Assembly: GCA_028641055.1 (NCBI GenBank)
Contig: CM054057.1
Coordinates: forward strand, 330,118,482 to 330,182,481
DNA: 64,000 nt
Source: Alopecurus myosuroides
Taxonomy: Eukaryota > Streptophyta > Magnoliopsida > Poales > Poaceae
Reading direction: 5' to 3'
Positions 43,939-55,678 of the stretch are shown in pieces; positions within the stretch are counted from its first letter, which is position 1; every line of letters starts with the position of its first letter. Position numbers and translations under genes: made by a program. Under the pieces are notes generated by a model. It was given only the letters and a program-made list of their open reading frames with translations. It did not search any database and was not told where the DNA came from.

Positions 43939-45340
43939 CCCGTGGTGCCAGAGAGTACAGATCCGGCCGGCGAAGGACGGAAGCGCCGTGGCCCTGGCCG
44001 CCCCCGCAAGGAGCCCAAGGTGCCCGTGCCGCCCGCCGAGCCTCGCATCAAGTGGCTGAACAGGGAGGACTCGCTCCTCGCCGAGGCGTGGAAGACGGTC
44101 AGCTTGGACCCGATCATCGGCGCGAACCAGCACGCCGACAACTACTGGAAGCGGGTGAAGACGGCCTACGACGAGCGCCGCATGATCGATCCCTACTACG
44201 CCCCATGCGTCCTCGACCGCGGCCAGAAAGCCATGGCGAACCATTGGGCCAACATCCAGGCGTCGTGCAACAAGTGGCACGGCATCCAGGAGGAGATCTC
44301 GGCGAGGCCGCAGAGCGGCGCCAACCGCGAGATGGAGATCGTCCGCATGCTCGAGGCGTACAAGAACGACGAGGGAACCGACTTCAAGTTCCTCCACGTG
44401 TTTGTTCTCATCGAGGATTGCGAGAAGTGGGCGGAGGTGCGTCGCTCGATCGGCAAGGGCAAGGAGTACGTCCCCGACGCGGTGGCTGCGTGCGCATCCG
44501 AAGGGCGTCCGCCGATGGGCCACAAGAAAGCCAAGCTGGCTAGGGACGGCGCGCCTGCAGCGGCAAAACTCCAGGCATCCATCGAGACCTGCATCGCCGA
44601 CGCTCAGGTCCAGGCCGGCAAGAGGGAGGAGGTCTCCAAACAGCGATGGGCGGCGCTCATGGCCAACTCGCAGGTCAAGATCGACCTCCTCCGGACTGGC
44701 ACCGCCGCGAAGAAGAGGAACAACGACCTCGCCTTCCTCACGGGCGGCGACCCGGCCGCGATGACCCCCGAGGTGAGAGCTTGGTTCCTGGCGCAGTGCA
44801 ACCTCATCCTGACCGACATCAGCGCGCCCCCGGCCCCGACATCGTCTGGCGGCGCCAGCTACACCACCGCGCCGACAAGCCCGCCCGCCGCCCAGGAGGA
44901 TGCCGCCGTCGACAAGGATGCCCAGCCCGTCGTCGACCTGGAGAATGGCGAGCCCGCTGTCCGCTCCGATGCCGTCATCGATCTGGATGCTGCGCCGAGC
45001 TCGCCGCCTGCTCCGACGCCGGCCGACGCGTCTGTCTGATCGCCTACGTCTGCCACCGCCGCGCGCGCCCATCTGTGTGATTCGATCTGAACTATATTTG
45101 ATCGCCCACCTGTGGCGTTTTTTGTAATATGATCGCCCGAAACTATGGCTGCCGATCGCCGAACTAGGGCTCTGTTTTTTGGGGGCGGGAAGAAACTTTT
45201 CGAATGATATCGGTGCTTTATTTTCTGGGACGCCGAACGGCTGGTGAAATCGCCCCCCCCCCAGGTTTTGGTGCGGGCCGGCGCTATCGCTAAAAAGCGC
45301 CGATCTGAAACCTGGGGGGGTCGAACGACTGGAGATGCCC

Positions 45341-46420
45341 TAAGTTGCTGCGACATGGACCAACTACGACAGAGGCCCGCTGCAGCATTACGTGGCCCAA
45401 ATCCATCGAAGTTTGGAGCTCTGAAAAGCTGTAGAGTGAACGGGCAAGCCCCATGGTATTTATACCGTATGGAGTGGATGAATACGACTCCCCACCCCGC
45501 CGAGCCGCTTTGGTTCCAGATCTCGCAATCCGGAGGTGGTGCATCGCAGCGTGCCACATCAAGTGTCCATCTCGTAGTACTGGGGTATCCATCATGGATG
45601 ATTGGATCGATGTGGAGACGACGAACCCGGGCTGTGTGGCCGTATGGAGTCGGCCGCCGGATTTACGTTGGTGAGACGCGGTTGCTAGTCGGCCACAAAA
45701 ATCAACGTGCGCGTGCATTTTCTACTTCCAGCTGCATCCAGTGCAGTAGCTATCTGGGCTGGCTACAGTACGACAGCCTTTGTCCGCATCAAAACATCTT
45801 CACGTGCTCCTGCTCTCACACTCATCACAGATTACTCTGCTGCCCGTACAGTCAAGAAAGATACAGTACATGCCAAGCTACAGATGGGTCTAATTATTTG
45901 AAACCTTAATTTTCCTCCACCAGTACCTCGGCGTACATGCCAAGTATTCACCATGTGACCATACGGGGATGTCGCCGACGAGGTAGCTTAGCGGCCCGTG
46001 AGTTTCGGTGTGACTCCATCGGTTGCCGCGCGCCGAAATGTATGTGCACGTGCGTCTTCCAATTTCGTTAATCGGCTGGCGGCTAGCTAACTAACGACAA
46101 CCTTTGTTTAGTTCGGCTCCGTTTGTCCCAACGTACTGTACACACTGCGCGCAAACGGACAGGAGACATGTGCACGTGTTCCTGTTTCCCACGGATCGAT
46201 CCCATACACACCCACATGCATCTACCAAAACATGGCCGATTCATTGCTCCGCATTTTCCATTGATTTTCGGTATCAACCAAAAGTACTCCGGCCACATGT
46301 CTACACAGATCCATCCATGTACTCTAGGACGGAACAAATATAAATATAAAGTACTATCTCCTTCCCACAACATATAAACTGTTTTGAAAAGATAAATAGG
46401 TTTGTCAAAACATAATATAT
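45341..46420. other. Intergenic, nothing definite
   Basis: Original target-site flank of the Harbinger element, moderately GC-rich at first. A tatttataccg TATA-like phrase occurs near 45459, but no gene follows it. No complete repeat seen. Confidence 0.45.
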
Positions 46421-46687
46421 TACTACGCACCTTTATTCCAATGAATAAGATGCGCATGATTTTTCGAGATTTGGATTTGGCCAGAAATCAATCCATGTAT
46501 ATATTGAATATTCGATATATGTCGGTATACTTAGAAAGTGTTTTTTTAGAGCCTTAGAAAGTATTTTTAATACGAATTTAACTATACTAATTATGTACTA
46601 CATAATCGAGATTTTCTCGCTCAATTCTTTCGGCCAAAGTTCGTCTTAAAAATCATGTGCGTCTTATTCATTAAAACGGAGCGAGTA
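46421..46687. mobile_element. Diverged Stowaway-like MITE
   Basis: The left end tactacgcacctttattccaatgaataagatgcgcatgattttt is matched on the opposite strand by tactcgctccgttttaatgaataagacgcacatgattttt from the right end (46650-46687). Both ends carry TA. The ends are diverged, so it is an old copy. Confidence 0.7.
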
Positions 46688-46752
46688 TAGGATAGAGGGA
46701 GTAGAAGACAAAGGTATATATAGGGGGTCAACTAGGATTCAACGGCGTGAAA

Positions 46753-47691
46753 CCTAAGAAAAGAAAAAAAAATATGGTAATGTGGCTTGTATGAGATCAT
46801 TAATGGCATCCTCCCGGGAAACCCGAGGCGCAATCCCGTCCTCGCTATCATCACTCGCACCCGTTACCTTCACCGAAGGATGCCGAGAGACAAGCTCGCT
46901 CGGTTAATGGTGGCTAGGAGCGGTTGTTTCCCAACTACAATGTGGCGGCGGCCCTAACTAGCACGCCTCATGCTGGTTGGCGGCGGTTGCCCGAGAGACG
47001 CCCATGGCGCAGATAGATGTGATGACAATGCTACTCACCGGTGAGGATGGTAGTTGGGCACATGGTCCAACATTGACGTCTACATCTAAGCATAAATGAG
47101 GTGACTAAGCGGCAGATCATTTTCCACTTCAGGGAGGTTGCAGACAATGATGAATTCCTAAGTATGCATATTCTCAGGTGAAAATTCACAATCTTGTCTC
47201 AGTGGATCAGCTCTGATTCACAATATGATACCTAAGAAAAAGAAAAAGAAAAAGAAAAAATAGTATGGTAATGCGGCTTGTATAAGGTCGTCAACGGCAT
47301 CCTCCTAGGAGAAACCCGAGCTGCAACCCCGTACTCGCTATCATCACTCGCTCCCCTTGCCTTCACCGAGGTATGCCGAGAGAGAAGCTCGCTCGGTCTA
47401 TGGTGGCTGGGAGGAGTTGATTCTCTACTACGATGTGGCGGCGGCCATGACCAGCTAGCCTCATGCGGGTTGGTGGTTGCGTGAGAGGCGCCCATGGCGT
47501 AGATAGATGTCATGGCAATGCTCTTCACCGGCGACAATGGTAGATGGGCACATGGTCTAACATTGACGTCTACATCTAAGCATAAATGAGGTGACTAAGC
47601 GGCAGATCCTTTATCCACTTTAGGGAGGTTGCAGACAGTGACGAATTCCCAAGTATGCATATTCTCAGGTGAAAATTCATAATCTTATCTC
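46753..47691. repeat. Tandem duplication, period 478 bp
   Basis: Copy 1 (46753-47200) and copy 2 (47231-47691) both begin cctaagaaaa and end ttctcaggtgaaaattca.aatctt.tctc. A 30-bp spacer separates them. They match throughout with scattered substitutions (roughly 85-90% by eye). Copy 2 starts with an expanded (gaaaaa)n run. The unit is not a recognised transposon and contains no good coding frame. Confidence 0.9.
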
Positions 47692-49242
47692 CGAGGAGAG
47701 AAGTCATTATCGACGTGAATGCATTGTGCCCTGCTGATGGTATTGTCTCGAAATTTCTACTTCAGGAACGACGGTCCCAAATTTAACATTTTGTTAGACC
47801 CGTCAACATCTAATCAAGTGCGGCGATTATTTTTTAAATGTTGGTCTTAAATTAGTTTACCTCCTTTTGGGCATTTTTTTTTGTTTTTTGTCGGCGATTT
47901 TCATCCGTAGTTGCGGTAAGATGACTTCTTGGTGTCACTTTTTTTTTTCGTACAAACAGATTTTATTCACTATCAATACTTAGCTTTGCCTATATTTTAA
48001 TAACCAATGCATGGTTGGGTTTATCAATCGACGCAAAGGCAAAGGCCGAAGTTATGCTTCTTCAAGTTAAAAGTATGAAGCCATCGACTATTTTGTTTTT
48101 GTGTTTCTGCTGGTCCAACAGATCAACCACACCACTCGTACTAGACGTCTGTTTCGGCATATGACTATTCTTCCGATTCAGCTGGGATGAATTAAGTGAC
48201 GATTAACTGCAATGGAGGAGCAAGCAAAAACGGCCATGCTACCTTCTGCGTCCACCTCACTTGTCGGCACTCTTCTGCACCAGAAACCACTAAACCAGGA
48301 TGCAAATCCGTGTGCAATGGGGTGCAGAAACCACTAAACCAGGATACAAATCCGTGCACAGTTTCCGAATTAATTTGTGAATTTGTTGGAGTGCATCTCA
48401 TCCATGTGAATTTGTTGTATTGTTCCTTCTCGTGTAACAAAACAATCTAGGTATATATAGCACATGCTGAATTGATTCGTAGGGCATGCGATTCCATCAC
48501 ATACGGCTGGTTAGTTTACAACCACATACGTCCACACCCATACATGACACTCCAACATACACATTTTGCAGGAACATGAATTTTGAACACATGGTTTCTG
48601 CGCACTAACTGAATCCTTTCTCATCTTCGTCTCCCCTAAAAAAGGTTTTAATTTGTGAAATCCACTTTGACTTTTAGGCTCACCCGGTTAATACGAATTT
48701 TGAAACAAAATTTCACGGAGACATCTTCACATTACATGTGTTCACAAAGTCGTTTCGCGGAAAAAAAAAATTCGGACCTACGTAGAAAGACAAAAAAATG
48801 TCTTGTGAAAAGACTTATTACATCACCAAATTTTTCCTTTTTACGCATGCCAAAAAAAATATCGGTTGTTCGTGAAACAAGTTTGTAAACACACATGATC
48901 TTAAAATCTATGCGTGAATATTTTTTATATCTCCTTTACATTACCATGTATGCTTAAAATACAATTTAAATAAAGTGTGTGTATGCACCTAGGAGGCAAA
49001 ACGCCTTCCATTTTTAATCTCACACATAAAGAGCAGTAATTCATCATGATATAACACCACATGCAAAGTTTGGTAAAAATAATACGACTATCTGTATCTT
49101 GGACGAAAAAATAATAAATTTTACCTATCTGAATAAAATAAGTATTATTTATGATCAAATTGTACCAATTTGACTTTACAGTGTAGAATTTTGCACAAAA
49201 CGGTCATGATTTTTCCACCAAATTTGCAAATGTGCATGTTAA
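47692..49242. other. Intergenic, AT-rich
   Basis: No gene supported. Contains a 44-bp tandem repeat at about 48281-48359 and otherwise AT-rich DNA with long A/T runs. Confidence 0.5.
48281..48359. repeat. 44-bp tandem repeat, two units
   Basis: cagaaaccactaaaccagga followed by t(g/a)caaatccgtg(t)gca occurs at 48281 and again at 48325. The second unit is slightly shorter. Confidence 0.85.
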
Positions 49243-49494
49243 CTACCTCTGTTTCGGAAGAAATGCGTGTATCTTTTTTCAAAAGTCAAACCGTGTAAAA
49301 TCTTATTCAGGTTTATAGAAAAACCATAAAACATTTGCAATACTAAACAATATTATGAGGTACTCATAAATATATCTTCATATGACATTATATACTCTTA
49401 TGTTTACCATTTTCCCCCATAATCTTGATCAAACTTTACATTGTCTGACTGTGAAAAAAAAATATAGGCCTTCCTTTTAAGAACATGGGGAGTG
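49243..49494. mobile_element. Stowaway-like MITE
   Basis: The left end ctacctctgtttcggaagaa is inversely matched by the right end (opposite strand ctccccatgttcttaaaagg). Subterminal aagtcaaaccgtgtaaa and gatcaaactttaca phrases are common in these elements. Diverged copy. Confidence 0.6.
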
Positions 49495-49516
49495 TAAACA
49501 TGTATATCAGACGAGT

Positions 49517-49676
49517 GATGCTACATCTATGGATTGGTTTTTACGGAATTCTTGTTACGGGGATAACGTGGAGAGCCCGTGGAGCAATTCAGCACCCAAA
49601 ACCACGGAAGCAAAACACATATGCACCACCCAGCAACCTCCACGTTTGCCCGTAAGGTCATTCTGTAGGTGTAGGA
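49517..49676. mobile_element. MITE-like element, relative of the 2361-2534 copy
   Basis: The left end tgctacatctatggattggt is inversely matched by tcctacacctacagaatgac from the right end. It shares tttacggaatt.ttgttacggg with the copy at 2361-2534. Confidence 0.5.
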
Positions 49677-49799
49677 TTTACGATATCGGACCTCTCGATG
49701 GAAAACTTCGATTTGAATCACATTGAGCAGTTCATTCATCTCTTGGGGCTCCTTCGGGGCATCGGTCTGCATCCTGGGGGTGGAGGATTCCATTGTAGA

Positions 49800-50640
49800 C
49801 TCTGACGCCTAACGAGCAATATTCAGCAAATTCGGCCTACAAAGCTCAATTATTAGGCTCCGATGCCTGCTCCTTCAAGAAGATTGTTTGGAAGGCTTTA
49901 GCGCCCATATGTGCAGATTCTTTGCTTGGCTTCCCATACAAAAGCGTCTTTGGACCCCTAACCGGCTCACCATTCGGGGTTGGCTGCATAAGCCCGCTTA
50001 CCAGTTTTGCAGGAGCCAGTCGAAACGGTGAGTGTCCGAGATAAGTGAGTTTAGGCCATGTATCCACGTGAACCTGCACTACTTTGAGCCCAAGACGTCC
50101 ATAGAAGCGAATCCACCGTACGGTGGTCCGCCTATAGAAACTTATGTAACCGGTCAAAAGACCCGTCGTGGTACATCAAAACTTACATGAAGAATCCTCA
50201 AGACGAACTACATTGAAGGCAAACTACAGATCACGACATGCGTATAAGGAAAGTAGGAAAAACCTAGGCGTACAAGGCAAGCACATTTACTCATTGACGA
50301 CCATATATACCCGAAGACCTGAGTCCATACGGTACATTAAATTTACGCCCAAGAGACACGAGACTACGACTCGAAACTCGCCGAAATAGCATCCTTTGTA
50401 ATAGAATACCATTAGCCTAGAAACCCTAGATACCATCCAAAACCCTTGTGACGAGTCGATCTGTGAACTCGCCAAGGTCTAATTATGTATTGATCTGTAG
50501 CCACATTATCAATAAAGTTCGAGTATCTTCATCTATATTGTGTTATGACTTCGATCTGTTGACCTGCACCTCCGACCGAATAAATAAACTTACTCTCGTG
50601 CCTCAGGAGTAATATTGTTATGGGATCGTGAAAACCATCA
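49800..50640 (+). mobile_element. Gypsy-type LTR (left edge unknown)
   Basis: The right border ends ccatca at 50640, followed after nine bases by TTGGCGCCCTAGG at 50649, a primer-binding site of the same class as in the other Gypsy elements here. The region contains leader-like sentences but the LTR start could not be fixed. Confidence 0.5.
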
Positions 50641-51221
50641 TTCGATAGTTGGCGCCCTAGGTAGGGGGTGTAGGTGTAAAGCGGATCAAGTCAATGATGC
50701 CGTATGAGAGGGAAGATCCCACGAAGGCCGGATCTGACAACACTGCTAAGGCAAAGAACGAAGATCCCACGAAGAAGCAGTGTGATTCTCTAGGGATTCG
50801 TATATGGAATATAAAGTTTACCTACGCGAACAACCCAAGATAGATCTATGAATATGCAATAAAAGAATTGGACCTAGAATTAATCTTCCTGATAAGGTGT
50901 ACACGAAAGACGGTTAAGATTCTAGACCCATCAATTCCCGCAGTTAGGCATATGCATCCCAACCGCGAGGATCGATTATCTCCTTCTCACTCCAAGGATC
51001 AAAGGTATGATCCCTTAAAACCTGATCGCCCCTCTCTCGTACAGAATTACAAGACGCGGGGTTTCGGAGGCCTACTGTCCCTTCTCGCGGTGCACGCCCG
51101 AAGGAGGGATTGTCGCACCCGGACTTCTAGAGGATACTCGCAGTTCCGTTGAACAGTAGTGGATTGGATTACGGGGCTTACCGGCACCCGCATCTCTTAC
51201 GAGTAGGCCAACACACGTATG
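50641..51221 (+). mobile_element. Primer-binding site and truncated internal DNA
   Basis: TGGCGCC at 50650-50656, then about 570 bp of frame-broken internal sequence that stops where the 4.46-kb LTR begins at 51222. No gag or pol domain can be recognised. Confidence 0.45.
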
Positions 51222-54200
51222 TGTGACAACCAACCCCTATCTGTTCAGCGTCTATGTAAACCATCCCATAGAAATCAGGATACTACCATTGACGTACTTC
51301 ATACCATACACACATGGTACGTCAACGGCGTTTAACAGAATGATAACACAACATATCTCTAAGACACAAAAGATTGAAATAAGTTGCAAATAGCTCTCAC
51401 TAGAGCAGAGATAACAAATACAATCATTCAGAGGACACATGTCCCAACATAAGATCATTACATCTCAGCGGAAGAATTCAAAGGGTCTGAGTACAGACAA
51501 ATCCAAATAGTCTTAAGAAGCCGGGAAAGAAAAGAAAACGGAGCCCATCCACGATGCCTCGGATCCTGCCCGGGTCCGCTACCTACTCGTCAGCAGCCTC
51601 GTCAAACTCCACGTAGTAGCCGTCACGGGGATCCTCGTAAGCGTAGTCTGAGGAAACCACAGCCCCAAAGGGGTCAGTACATAAACGTACTGGCAAGCAA
51701 GACTCACAGTTCACCAAAGTGTAGCCCGTCAACACCAAGCACAGATGCCTTGGGTTCAACGGAAGAAAGGGATATAAAAGATGCTGCAACTGGCTGCACT
51801 AACCACTACAGAACATACTACAACTTCCGGCTACCAGAAAGGGGGATAAGATAGCGTATCGTAACCAACTACAACTGACTCCAAACAAGCCCATCCTGGA
51901 TCTCGCCCCTTATCCAAAGAAGCAATCCGAGGATAACTCACACAGTTGGGTTAATGATGGATCAAATTGTTGTGTCAATAAACCTATTACTAGTCAAGTT
52001 ATCATTAGTTAGGTGTAAGTTGTTCTGAGTACTTGTTAGCCATTACTTTCACCAAGTCAACCATAACCGCGGAAAACACGGCTTCTCGAGAAGATTTATC
52101 CCTGCAGGGGTGCACCAATTTGGCCGTACACGTAAGAATAACCCGCCATATGGGAAGGCCTTTCCCACCAAGCGGGGCACTCAACACAACTCAACTCTTC
52201 TTCGCATCAAGCCCAAAGCACCACGTGTTGTGCGTGCGCGGCTAATCGAGCCCCACGAAGAAAAGGGGACCCTCATAGCACTGGAAGACCACGCCGCCAT
52301 AAATACCGACTACAAAAGTTCCACCCTGGCCTCGGGTTCGTACCTGCATATGCGTGCATCAAATGGAAAACCCGAACTAAGTGTGGTGATTTGGACGAGA
52401 TGCGAATCGAATCAAATTGAGGGGGGCGCTCATACACGCTTCCCACATGCGGATAGTGCGCTCATCATGGATCAGTAGACAAGACCCTTTTCCTAATTAG
52501 GGTCGACACTAGCAGGCCTCAAAACCACGCCGGGCCTCCTGCCGGTGCCTTATCAGCAATTTATTATTACCTCAAATTAACAGGTTGTTGTTTAACATCG
52601 AGCCCCAGAATATAATCAAATATGACAACAGAAAGTAACTGATAACAGACTCGAGCAAAAACAACCCTAAGCATGCTAGTAAGACACGGGCCCAAGCAAC
52701 GGGGTTATAGGACTGGAGGTGAGGCAATATCAGGGTTGAGGGTATCATGTGATAGGTTCGTAACAGAAGCATCGATACATATGGCTAGCAGAAATAGACA
52801 ACGGAAAGTATCGGTATCCAATATTGAAAGAAACACAGTGGTTCATGTGAATGATAACTTTCCTGCAAACTCAGTAGCCTGGTACTGGGCTAGATCCTCA
52901 GAAGGGGTGTCGTAAGTATCGTCTGTCTCAACGTCGTCGTCTATCCGAGAAGAAGCACACAAACAATACAGGAGGATAAACAATCAATATCATGGCATAG
53001 TGCACAATCATGGGATGATGCATGTCAAGTTAATGGATGCATCAAAATAAACTAGTTGACAGGGTAACACAATTTAAATGGACACATATGCAATTTTGAG
53101 TTGCATATGAAAAGCCCATGAATTTTGGTTGAAACAATTGTTTTCCAATTAACCAACGGGTGAAAGTGGATTAGTATGATGCATGGATGAGGAAAAACAA
53201 CAAGATAACAACAATAGAACCAAGTTGAAATAGGGTTTACCAAGTTTAGAAATTTATTTATTAAGTTAAGGAATTTTTGGTTCCTTAAAGGGATTTACAC
53301 AATAGTTGTTGTTTTCACCAATTTAAATTGTGCAAACTAAATAACAAAATTCATATTTGAAAAGATCATAAAATTTTGGGTGGATTACATGTTTCAAATA
53401 TTGAAAAAGGAATTAGGATGAATTTATCATGCCTTAAACAAAATTAAGCAAGTTTTAAATGAATTTAAAACAAGTTTGAATATTATTTGTTCCAAACATA
53501 AATTCAAACTCATATTTGAAAAGTTTATATTTTTCTAGCTTGAAAACATATTTTACATGTTCAAAAATAATTTAATTTGAGCAAGTTATGAATTTAGCAA
53601 ATTTAAATGATTTAAACAAGGTTTAAATTATTTAAGCAATTTTAATTATTCAAACCATGAAACAAAATTTATATTTGAATAGGTGGTTTGTAATAGCATG
53701 GAAAACATATTTTATTTGCATTATTTGGATTAGGTATGAATTAGTTATGGAATTATTCAAATTACAAATGAATTGTTTGAATTCAAATTTTGGATGCATT
53801 TGGAAAATTCAAAACAGAAAACAAATGTCATAAATAGATAGATCATTTAATTTGGATCAACACACATATTTTACTTTTATTATTTGGAGTTACAAAATAA
53901 AAGTTATTAGCTTTTTAAGTTTAAGGACCAAACTGTAATTTAAAAGGGCTTTGATTTAAAACAGAAAAGGTTAAAAACTTTTTATACAGCGTAGACATCT
54001 ACCCTAGGCACTGCCAGTGGGCCTAGGGCCAACGTGTGCACGCGTGGCACCAGTGCCACAGACAGGTGGGGCCTGCCTGTCAGCGCCCCGCGCAAAAGGT
54101 TGGATTTAATCCGCGGAGCCAAGGCTCGAACCCACGCCCTGCCGTGCGCTCGCCAGCACTGTAACCGGTGCGGTATCGAAACGTTCTTGTCAGTATACGC

Positions 54201-55678
54201 TGCGCAACAAAGATGAGGTTCAGCTAGCGTTATCTGACGAAACTGAAACAAAGTTTCAGTCTTGCGACGGCGACTGACAACGGCGGAGAGGGACGAGGGG
54301 CTACCGGCGTTGTGACCACTAACTGGCGGCGCTGAGCAGATGGACGTGTGTGCAACAGGTAAGGGAACGTGACCGTGTGCTTGACGTGCTCGTGCACGCA
54401 CAGATGCGAGCCCAACGGCAACCATGGCGGCACGGTGGTGGATGCCGCCGGGGATTCAGACGTGGTCGCGCGCGAACAGGAAACGAACGAGGGTTACAGA
54501 AGGCGGGATTGCTGCGGTAGCTCACCGGGAGTTTGTCGGAGGCGAGAGGGAGACGGGAAGCAGATGGTGGCGACGGCGCGGTGAGGAAGTTCAGAACGGA
54601 AGCGGCGGCGTCGAGCTCGTCGTCGACGATCAACGTCCCCTGGGCCCTGCTGCTGTTGCTGTAGAGGATGTAGGCGTTCAGGCGGTGGCGTAGGTACCCT
54701 TAGCGTGGACGGAGGCGATCCATGGCTGCTAGTCGACGGCGAGCTCCTCCGCGGTTCTTCCACCCCCGACAACTCCGGCAGAAATTGGCGAGGAAGAAAG
54801 GAAGGAGAGGGTGGTTGGCGGCGGCAGGGAGGAACAGGGACCGTGGGCTAGGGTTTGGTGGGATAGGGGGTAGATATAGGCTCGGGAGGGAGCAGGTGGA
54901 GCTCGGGCGCGTGCGAGCTGGCGTCTGATGACGTCAGCTGTACGGAGCTGGAAGAAAGGCCAGCAGGCCTGCGCGCGCGGTTGTGCTGGGTGGTGGGCTG
55001 GGCTGCCCACTGCCCTGGCGCTCGTTTTTTCTTAAAAATTTTCTCCTTCTGTTTTTTTTTGCAGAAAATAGAATAGGAAGAAAAATGGGGTTTTTGAGTT
55101 AGTAAAAATTGTAGGAAAAAATAGGGTGAGTTAGTAAGGTCAAAAACAACCAAATGCCAAGTTTTGTTTTACAAATTTTCAAAATACTTTGCTGTTTGCA
55201 AAATGGTTTAAATTTGAATTAATTTGAGTATTAATTGAATTATGGAAAACAAGGATTTAATTATTTCGAACCCTATTGTTTAATTATAAACAATTGATTA
55301 GGATTGTTGTATAATTTGCATAAATTCAAATTGGGTGATGTTTGATGATTTGATTTGAATTTTGAATGTGATTTGGAATTAATTGATTGATTAAAACCAT
55401 CATTTTAATAGTTGAGCATTATGGAATAAAATGAAAACAAATTGGTTGTTTTTATTTGAACTCTTTATTTAAAAGGTTGTAACATAACAAGTATGACATA
55501 AATGTTTGAATAAAGTTTGAATTTCAACTGTGAAAACAGAGTAAAACAGAAGCAAACAAATGGAAAACAAAGTAAACAAATGCAAACAATTCAAGGAATA
55601 TGATGATATGATGCAAAACTTTAATAAAACAAGAAATCAAACATTCTAAATGGAAGTTTTCATACTTGGGATGTTACA
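51222..55678 (-). mobile_element. 4.46-kb LTR, same broad family as the solo LTR
   Basis: Termini TGTGACAACC (51222) and GGGATGTTACA (55678). Flanks are GTATG at the left and GGGAT at the right, so no target duplication. It shares a layout with 25754-30487: a minus-strand short terminal frame, the plus-strand phrase aaccgcgga...acacggct...ccctgcaggggtgcac (compare ataaccggggacacggct...ctgcagag...gtgcac in the other), a GC-rich promoter-like block near 54-55 kb and an AT-rich rest. On the minus strand the short frame ends EDPRDGYYVEFDEAADE (stop at about 51583) directly after a TTTCCTCAG acceptor-like site. No gag or pol adjoins it. Confidence 0.65.

Larger units (their letters stand above)
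33514..45039 (+). pseudogene. Harbinger ORF1 (AT-hook, Myb/SANT), interrupted
   Basis: DNA-binding accessory protein of a Harbinger element; in this superfamily it works with the separate DDE transposase. The coding parts are 33514-34247 and 43944-45039. The frame matches exactly when the Gypsy element plus one CCCGT copy is ignored, giving about 609 codons with no internal stop. Features in order are a basic start with MSNKEWIAERSRLE, a Glu-rich stretch, a Pro/Ser region, an AT-hook (KRRGPGRPRKEP) just after the insertion point, a Myb/SANT-like trihelix (RIKWLNREDSLLAEAWKTVS...YWKRVKTAYDERR), and a Lys-rich linker. The C-terminal LTGGDPAAMTPEVRAWFLAQC block is common in NAM-associated/Harbinger ORF1 proteins. 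As it stands the gene is disrupted at codon 245. Confidence 0.82.
33187..45340 (+). mobile_element. PIF/Harbinger element, split by a Gypsy
   Basis: Ends are gggcatctccagccgt at the left and its inverted match acgactggagatgccc at the right, each next to TAA (33184-33186 and 45341-45343). TAA/TTA targets and GGGCATCTCCAG-type termini are the PIF/Harbinger signature. The span is 12.15 kb, but removing the inner retrotransposon and one 5-bp duplication leaves about 2.46 kb. Only the Myb/SANT-like ORF1 is present; I find no DDE transposase. Just inside the right end, cccccccccaggttt and aaacctggggggg form a GC-rich hairpin around an inner gcgcta...agcgc stem. Confidence 0.88.

Noticed and set aside
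43936..45072. 378-codon minus-strand frame opposite Harbinger ORF1
   Set aside because: Arg/Gly/Ala-rich mirror of a GC-rich coding strand; the plus frame carries the AT-hook and Myb/SANT domains.
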